A stretch of DNA of 10,693 bases from Flavobacteriaceae bacterium (GTDB lineage Bacteria; Bacteroidota; Bacteroidia; Flavobacteriales; Flavobacteriaceae): assembly GCA_023141985.1 (NCBI GenBank), contig JAGLKH010000141.1, positions 1 to 10,693 of the forward strand, given 5' to 3'. The notes beneath the pieces are model-generated. The model was not told the origin of the DNA, searched no databases, and saw nothing but the letters and a program-made list of their open reading frames with translations. Position 1 is the first letter of the stretch. Every line of letters begins with the position of its first letter. The position numbers and the translations under genes are program-made. Shown here one piece after another: positions 6,200-10,693 of the stretch.

Positions 6200-7000
6200 T
6201 TATTCTTTTCCACTCTTATTTTTTTTAAATACTATACTTTGGCTAATTAAGAATTCTAAAAACTGTAATTCATTCCCATCTTCCATCAGGTTTTTATCAA
6301 ATCCATTATCTTCAACAAAAGATACAAACTCATCCACACTATCTTTAGGAATGTTTAGATTCTTTTTAAGATATGATAAGGAATATTTAGTTGTTAAACT
6401 ATTGTAAGATTGAACCTCATCAATAGAATTTTTATTTTTACCATTAAAAATTGGTTTTAATAAGATTCCAATAATTGCAACAAAATCAACTCCATTATAA
6501 TAACTCCCCTCTTCCATAGCCATGTTTACAACTTCAGATTTATAATCTTCAGTAAACTCATACTCATCCATATTTTGAATTCCGAAATAAAGTGCATCTA
6601 AGTCTGGATTAAATGTTTTTACACTCTCCAAATCAACTGTAAGATTACCGGTAAGACCATAGGGTAGAATAACAATTTCATCAAGTTTGTTTATTCTTTC
6701 AACCAAAAAGACAGTCATTATTTTTGAAGACAAAATATCTTCATTAATTACTATAACAAATTTTTCGAAAAGTAAGGCAGAGACTTCCACTCTATCATTA
6801 AGTGCAACTTCTATAGAAAACTTACCATCTATATCTGTTACAGTACCTTTGTTAGATGAGGTGTTATAAACTGTAACCCCTTCAACATCAATACTGTCTA
6901 CAATGATTTTTCCAAATATCTCAATCCGGTTAACATCCTGGGAGAATGAAACAGAAAATGTAAGACATAAAATAATTAATATAATGTAGTTGTTTTTCAT
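6200..7000 (-). CDS. Exported carboxypeptidase-regulatory-like domain protein
   Basis: This is a 266-residue exported protein. Residues 1-20 are a signal peptide (MKNNYIILIILCLTFSVSFS, cleavage before QDVNR). Residues about 26-110 form a CarboxypepD-regulatory-like beta-sandwich: IFGKIIVDSIDVEGVTVYN, then the turn GTVTDIDGKFSIEV, ending near LDEIVI. This domain usually sits at the N-terminus of SusC-like TonB-dependent transporters, but here there is no plug or barrel. The remaining ~155 residues have no motif I recognise; they are acidic and predicted mostly helical. It is the first gene of the run leading to the DUF6702-like protein and the M1 peptidase, so it probably belongs to the same exported module. 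No TAnnTTTG box is visible upstream in the 139-bp divergent spacer. Confidence 0.85.
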   Translation of the reverse strand: MKNNYIILIILCLTFSVSFSQDVNRIEIFGKIIVDSIDVEGVTVYNTSSNKGTVTDIDGKFSIEVALNDRVEVSALLFEKFVIVINEDILSSKIMTVFLVERINKLDEIVILPYGLTGNLTVDLESVKTFNPDLDALYFGIQNMDEYEFTEDYKSEVVNMAMEEGSYYNGVDFVAIIGILLKPIFNGKNKNSIDEVQSYNSLTTKYSLSYLKKNLNIPKDSVDEFVSFVEDNGFDKNLMEDGNELQFLEFLISQSIVFKKNKSGKE

Positions 7001-7139
7001 AGGTTAAAGAAAGTTAATACTTGTCTTAATAAAATGTAAAGAACTTTTAAACTTTTGTTAAATGATGTATTTATTTAAATTTACAAAAAAGAAATCAATC
7101 TATAAAATTTTTTCTTTCTAATAAATAGTTAAAAAATTA
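7001..7139. other. Divergent intergenic region between the M1 module and pepE
   Basis: This 139-bp, very AT-rich spacer must hold the start signals for both divergent transcription units. I looked on both strands for TAnnTTTG and found no exact match; TAAACTTTTG near 7048-7057 has the wrong spacing. Long A and T runs precede both start codons, including a TTAAAAAATTA tract just before pepE, which fits the A-rich leaders that replace Shine-Dalgarno sites in flavobacteria. No significant palindrome was seen. Confidence 0.5.
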
Positions 7140-7847
7140 ATGAAAAATATAATAATTGCAAGTACATCAACAGTTCATGGAAGTGAATTTTTAGAATATC
7201 TTTTAGAAGATTTAAGACTATTTTTTAAAGACACCAATACTATTCTATTTATTCCATATGCCAGACCAGGTGGAATATCTCATGACGTTTATACCAATAA
7301 AGCAAAAAGTGCCTTTGCTAAAATCCGAAAAACTATATACGGAATTCATGAATTTAATGATCCTATAAAAGCGATAGAAGAAGCTAAAGGTATATTTGTT
7401 GGTGGAGGCAATACATTTGTTTTGGTTAATCAATTGTATAAAAACAATCTCATTACTACGCTTCAAGATGTTGTAAAAAATGGGACTCCATATTTGGGCA
7501 CAAGTGCAGGGAGCAATATTTGTGGGCTTACCTTATGCACTACAAACGATATGCCTATTATTTACCCTCCTAGTTTTAAAACCTTAGCATTAGTACCTTT
7601 TAATATAAATCCTCATTATTTAGACCCGGAACCAACAAGTAAACATATGGGTGAAACTCGAGAAACAAGAATACAGGAATTTCACAGTTTTAACACTCAA
7701 CCTGTTGTAGGCTTAAGAGAAGGTAGTTTTTTACATGTGTTAGATGAAAAGATTGTACTAAAAGGAAAGCTTTCAGCAAGGGTTTTTGAACACAAAAAAA
7801 TGCCTTATGAAGTTGATCCGGAAACCGAATTAAATACCTTAAATTAA
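7140..7847 (+). CDS. pepE: Dipeptidase PepE (peptidase family S51)
   Basis: This is a cytosolic serine dipeptidase that releases Asp from Asp-X dipeptides in peptide recycling. The 235 residues match the length of Salmonella PepE (229). The S51 catalytic triad is visible: Ser122 in the nucleophile elbow GTSAGSN, His159 in NINPHYLDP and Glu194 in GLREGS. Upstream, GIFVGGGNTFVLVNQL (84-99) is the conserved GGGNT segment, and SKHMGETRETRIQEF (167-181) is the conserved segment after the His. There is no signal peptide. The ATG at 7140 follows an A-rich leader and gives the normal family N-terminus MKNIIIAST. It is divergent from the M1 module. The next gene, gpmI, lies 62 bp downstream with its own promoter, so the two need not be co-transcribed. 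Confidence 0.95.
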   Translation: MKNIIIASTSTVHGSEFLEYLLEDLRLFFKDTNTILFIPYARPGGISHDVYTNKAKSAFAKIRKTIYGIHEFNDPIKAIEEAKGIFVGGGNTFVLVNQLYKNNLITTLQDVVKNGTPYLGTSAGSNICGLTLCTTNDMPIIYPPSFKTLALVPFNINPHYLDPEPTSKHMGETRETRIQEFHSFNTQPVVGLREGSFLHVLDEKIVLKGKLSARVFEHKKMPYEVDPETELNTLN

Positions 7848-7882
7848 TAAGATTATAAAATCATTAGCAGGATTTTGTTTTT

Positions 7883-7890
7883 TATCTTTG
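7883..7890 (+). promoter_or_regulatory. Bacteroidota-type -7 box for gpmI
   Basis: TATCTTTG matches TAnnTTTG exactly and is followed by C, as in many flavobacterial promoters. Transcription would start near 7895, giving a leader of about 15 nt before the ATG at 7910. No clear -33 TTG box is found at the expected spacing. A small palindrome, TTTGC-ATTT-GCAAA (7887-7900), overlaps the box. Confidence 0.65.
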
Positions 7891-7909
7891 CATTTGCAAA
7901 ACACTCCAA

Positions 7910-9427
7910 ATGAATAAAAAAGTTATTTTAATGATTCTTGATGGTTGGGGGAAATCTCCTGACCCAAAAGTTTCTGCAATAGATCAGGCCAATACACCAT
8001 TTATTGATTCACTTTACACAAAATATCCAAATGCGAGTTTACGAACCGATGGGTTGAATGTCGGTTTACCTGAAGGACAAATGGGAAATAGTGAAGTTGG
8101 ACATATGAACCTTGGTGCAGGTAAAATAGTATATCAAGACTTGGTAAAAGTTAATCTGGCAGTTAAAAATAACACCCTACAACATGAACCTGTATTAGTT
8201 GATGCCTTTAACTATGCTAAAAACAATAATAAAAATGTTCATTTTTTGGGATTGTTAAGCGATGGTGGAGTGCATTCGCATATTAATCATTTATTTGGAT
8301 TATTAGATGCTGCAAATGATTTTGGACTAAGTAATATTTTTATTCATGCCTTTACTGATGGTCGTGATGTAGATCCTAAATCTGGATTTGGTTTTATTAC
8401 CGAACTTGAAGAACATATAGAAAACACCAATAGTAAATTAGCAACAATTACTGGTCGTTACTATGCCATGGATAGAGATAAACGTTGGGAACGTATTAAA
8501 TTAGCTTACAATGCTATAGTTAATGGTATTGGTGAAAACTCTACAAACGTTCAAAAATCTATTCAAAAGAGTTATGATAATGATATTACAGATGAGTTTA
8601 TAAAACCAATTATTATGGTTGATAATAATAAGCAACCTATATCAACTATTCAAGAAGATGATGTGATTATATTTTTTAATTTCAGAACAGATCGTGGCCG
8701 ACAACTTACACAAGCCTTATCACAAAATAATTTTCATGAACAAAATATGCATAAACTGAATTTGTATTATGTTACCATGACTAATTATGATGATTCATTT
8801 AAAGATATCAAAATAATTTTCAAAAAAGAAAATCTTTCAAATACTTTAGGCGAAGTATTAGAGAAACATCATAAAAAACAAATTCGAATCGCAGAAACCG
8901 AAAAGTATCCTCACGTTACATTTTTCTTTTCAGGAGGAAGAGAAAAACCTTTTATAGGTGAAACCCGAATCTTAAAAAACTCTCCAAAAGTTGCAACTTA
9001 CGATCTTAAACCAGAAATGAGTGCTTTTGAGCTGCGTGATGCTCTTATTCCTGAATTACAAAAAGGCGAGGTAGATTTTGTATGCCTTAATTTTGCTAAT
9101 GGCGATATGGTAGGGCATACAGGAGTCATGGAAGCAGCAATAAAAGCTTGTGAAACTGTTGATGTATGTGTTAAGGATGTTATTACAACTGCTCTTGAAA
9201 ACAATTATACAACAATACTCATTGCAGATCATGGTAACTGTGAAACCATGATAAACCCGGATGGAACTCCTCATACAGCACACACAACAAATCCAGTACC
9301 TATTATTTTGATCGATAAGGATTTAAAATCAATAAGCGACGGTGTTTTAGGTGATATAGCTCCTACTATTCTTGAACTTATTGGGATAGAACAACCCAAA
9401 GTAATGACACAACATTCTTTGTTATAA
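7910..9427 (+). CDS. gpmI: 2,3-bisphosphoglycerate-independent phosphoglycerate mutase
   Basis: This is a cytosolic glycolytic/gluconeogenic enzyme that interconverts 3- and 2-phosphoglycerate through a phosphoserine intermediate with two Mn ions (alkaline phosphatase superfamily). The 505 residues match the family. The metal and catalytic residues are present: Asp11 in MILDGWG; nucleophile Ser61 in MGNSEVGHMNLGAG; His122 in SDGGVHSH; Arg152-Asp153 in TDGRDVDP; the Arg-rich stretch GRYYAMDRDKRWER (182-195); RTDRGRQLT (259-267); Asp399 and His403 in NGDMVGHTG; Asp440-His441 in ADHGNCE; and His458 in PHTAHTTNP. No residue is missing. The start ATG at 7910 lies 20 nt after a perfect -7 box, so it has its own promoter. 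Confidence 0.98.
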   Translation: MNKKVILMILDGWGKSPDPKVSAIDQANTPFIDSLYTKYPNASLRTDGLNVGLPEGQMGNSEVGHMNLGAGKIVYQDLVKVNLAVKNNTLQHEPVLVDAFNYAKNNNKNVHFLGLLSDGGVHSHINHLFGLLDAANDFGLSNIFIHAFTDGRDVDPKSGFGFITELEEHIENTNSKLATITGRYYAMDRDKRWERIKLAYNAIVNGIGENSTNVQKSIQKSYDNDITDEFIKPIIMVDNNKQPISTIQEDDVIIFFNFRTDRGRQLTQALSQNNFHEQNMHKLNLYYVTMTNYDDSFKDIKIIFKKENLSNTLGEVLEKHHKKQIRIAETEKYPHVTFFFSGGREKPFIGETRILKNSPKVATYDLKPEMSAFELRDALIPELQKGEVDFVCLNFANGDMVGHTGVMEAAIKACETVDVCVKDVITTALENNYTTILIADHGNCETMINPDGTPHTAHTTNPVPIILIDKDLKSISDGVLGDIAPTILELIGIEQPKVMTQHSLL

Positions 9428-9487
9428 CCTGATTTAGATTAAAAAAATGTAGATATATTGTATATTTATAAGCATTAAATTGAATTA

Positions 9488-9898
9488 ATGAATTTTCACG
9501 ACAAATTAATCATTGCTATAGATTTTGATGGTACTATTGTAGAAGACGGATATCCTGGCATTGGTAGGCCTAGAATATTCGCCTTTGAAACTTTGATAAA
9601 ACTTCAAGAAAATGGTCATCGATTAATTTTATGGACTTACAGAAGCGGAAATAAACTGAAAGACGCTGTTACCTTTTGTAGCGAAAATGGTATTGAATTT
9701 TATGCTGTAAACAAAAGCTTCGAAGAGGAACAATTCGATGACACCAAAAGCCGAAAAATCTATGCCGATCTGTTTATAGATGACAGAAATATTGGAGGTG
9801 CTTTAGGTTGGGGAGAAATCTACCAAATGATTACCAACGAAATTCCAAACATGGATATCAATAAAAAGAAAAAGAGATTTTTTGGTCTTTTTAGATAG
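9488..9898 (+). CDS. Small HAD-superfamily hydrolase, BT0820-like
   Basis: This is a 136-residue cytosolic HAD-fold protein, probably a phosphatase. Motif I is AIDFDGTIVED with nucleophile Asp12 and acid/base Asp14. Motif II is LILWTYRSG with Thr50. A candidate motif III Lys is Lys90 in SRKIYADLFIDDRN, which also supplies the motif IV acidic pair Asp98-Asp99. There is no large cap domain, in line with the compact BT0820-type proteins of Bacteroidota, whose substrates are not known to me. The Lys/Arg-rich tail KKKKRFFGLFR could be a membrane- or nucleic-acid-contacting end, which is speculation. It is 60 bp after gpmI on the same strand with no exact -7 box in the gap (TATATTTA is one base off), so read-through from gpmI is likely. 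Its stop codon lies 3 bp from that of the convergent CoA-transferase gene. Confidence 0.88.
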   Translation: MNFHDKLIIAIDFDGTIVEDGYPGIGRPRIFAFETLIKLQENGHRLILWTYRSGNKLKDAVTFCSENGIEFYAVNKSFEEEQFDDTKSRKIYADLFIDDRNIGGALGWGEIYQMITNEIPNMDINKKKKRFFGLFR

Positions 9899-9901
9899 TT
9901 C

Positions 9902-10693
9902 TTAACCTCTCACTAAATTAAAATATTCTTTGTCAATAGTTTCTCTATGATCTGGGTGAGCGATATTTACCAAAGCTTTTACACGTTCTTTTATGGTCTT
10001 TCCATATAAGTTCGCAATACCATGTTCTGTAATAATGTAATGTACATGTGCTCTTGTTGTCACTACTCCAGCTCCTGGTTTTAAATTTGGCACAATTCTA
10101 CTAATTCCTTTTTTAGTAATTGATGGTAAAGCGATTATTGCTTTTCCTCCTTTACTTAAAGAAGCGCCACGAATAAAATCCATCTGACCCCCAACTCCAG
10201 AGTATAACCTTGTACCAATTGAATCTGCACAAACCTGACCTGTAACATCAACTTCTATTGCAGAATTAATCGAAACCATTTTTGGGTTTTGCTTTATTAT
10301 AGAGATATCATTTACATAGTCTGATTCTCTCATCTCTACAAAAGGATTGTCATCCACATAATCGTATAGCCTTTTAGAACCCATTAAAAAAGTAGCTAAA
10401 GCTCTACCTTGATTAACTCCTTTATAGTTGCAATTTATTACATCTTTTAAAATTAAATCAATAACCCCATCTGAAAACATTTCGGTATGTAAACCTAAGT
10501 CTTTATGATTAGTTAAACATGATAAGGCTGCATTAGGAATGTTACCAATTCCCATTTGTAATGTACTCCTATCTTCAATTAAGCTCGCAACATAATTGCC
10601 AATTTTGCTTTCTATTTCAGTAGGTTCTAACGTTAAATGAATAGGTAATGGTTCATCACATTCTACAAATAAATCTATTTCAGAAATATGAAT
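9902..10693 (-). CDS. Acetyl-CoA hydrolase/CoA-transferase family protein, C-terminal part (5' end outside window)
   Basis: This is the C-terminal ~263 residues of a class I CoA-transferase of the acetyl-CoA hydrolase/4-hydroxybutyrate CoA-transferase type, which moves CoA between acetate (or another short acid) and an acyl-CoA. The frame stays open to the window edge. The Met at 10555 is internal, since the upstream codons read EIESKIGNYVASLIEDRSTLQ, the conserved run into MGIGNIPNAAL. Further family segments are LGLHTEMFSDGVIDL, with the probable catalytic Glu in HTEM; NSAIEVDVTGQVCADSIG; YSGVGGQMDFIRGA; and the C-terminal YIITEHGIANLYGKT. The exact substrate cannot be decided. The start and promoter are outside the window. 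The 3' end is 3 bp from the HAD gene with no hairpin. Confidence 0.95.
   Translation of the reverse strand: MHISEIDLFVECDEPLPIHLTLEPTEIESKIGNYVASLIEDRSTLQMGIGNIPNAALSCLTNHKDLGLHTEMFSDGVIDLILKDVINCNYKGVNQGRALATFLMGSKRLYDYVDDNPFVEMRESDYVNDISIIKQNPKMVSINSAIEVDVTGQVCADSIGTRLYSGVGGQMDFIRGASLSKGGKAIIALPSITKKGISRIVPNLKPGAGVVTTRAHVHYIITEHGIANLYGKTIKERVKALVNIAHPDHRETIDKEYFNLVRG

Noticed and set aside
6144..6407. An 87-residue + strand ORF over the end of the regulatory-like domain gene
   Set aside because: It is mostly antisense to a supported gene, with no start context or motif.
7001..7139. Small RNA or riboswitch in the divergent spacer
   Set aside because: The region is almost pure A/T with no stable stem and no conserved aptamer-like sequence.
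9902..10555. A complete 217-residue CoA-transferase starting at ATG 10555
   Set aside because: The same frame continues to the window edge with conserved family sequence, so the Met is internal.

Overview
The window looks like a chromosomal segment of a marine-type Flavobacteriaceae (Bacteroidota). It is AT-rich and lacks strong Shine-Dalgarno sites. It carries TAnnTTTG-type -7 promoter boxes, proteins typical of that phylum (a DUF6702-like protein, a carboxypeptidase-regulatory-like domain protein, a BT0820-like HAD protein), and several short palindromic intergenic repeats of the kind common in flavobacterial genomes. The organism assignment is inferred from protein character and promoter style, not from a search.

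Layout. (1) 1-2871, + strand: the 3' end of a short-chain dehydrogenase/reductase, 3-hydroxyanthranilate 3,4-dioxygenase, an ACMSD-type amidohydrolase/decarboxylase and a class I O-methyltransferase. The middle two catalyse consecutive steps of tryptophan/kynurenine breakdown: 3-hydroxyanthranilate to 2-amino-3-carboxymuconate semialdehyde, then to 2-aminomuconate semialdehyde. The SDR probably belongs to the same catabolic cluster. The O-methyltransferase may only be a neighbour. Each of the three spacers holds a different inverted-repeat element that ends 4-9 nt before the next start codon. (2) 2909-3196, - strand: a TatA/E-type twin-arginine translocase subunit. (3) 3276-7000, - strand: three consecutive genes for exported proteins: a carboxypeptidase-regulatory-like domain protein, a DUF6702-like protein and an M1-family zinc metallopeptidase, closed by a hairpin/T-tract terminator. 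(4) 7140-9898, + strand: dipeptidase E (peptidase S51), cofactor-independent phosphoglycerate mutase with its own -7 box, and a small HAD-family phosphatase-like protein. (5) 9902-10693, - strand: the 3' part of an acetyl-CoA hydrolase/CoA-transferase, convergent with the HAD gene and only 3 bp from it.

Together the genes are mostly ordinary metabolism and envelope functions. There is no CRISPR array, phage, insertion sequence, tRNA or rRNA visible. No intergenic gap exceeds 153 bp. I see no clear new system. The parts most worth a second look are the exported three-gene M1 module, the repeat elements abutting start codons in the catabolic cluster, and the SDR with Arg where the catalytic Lys is expected.
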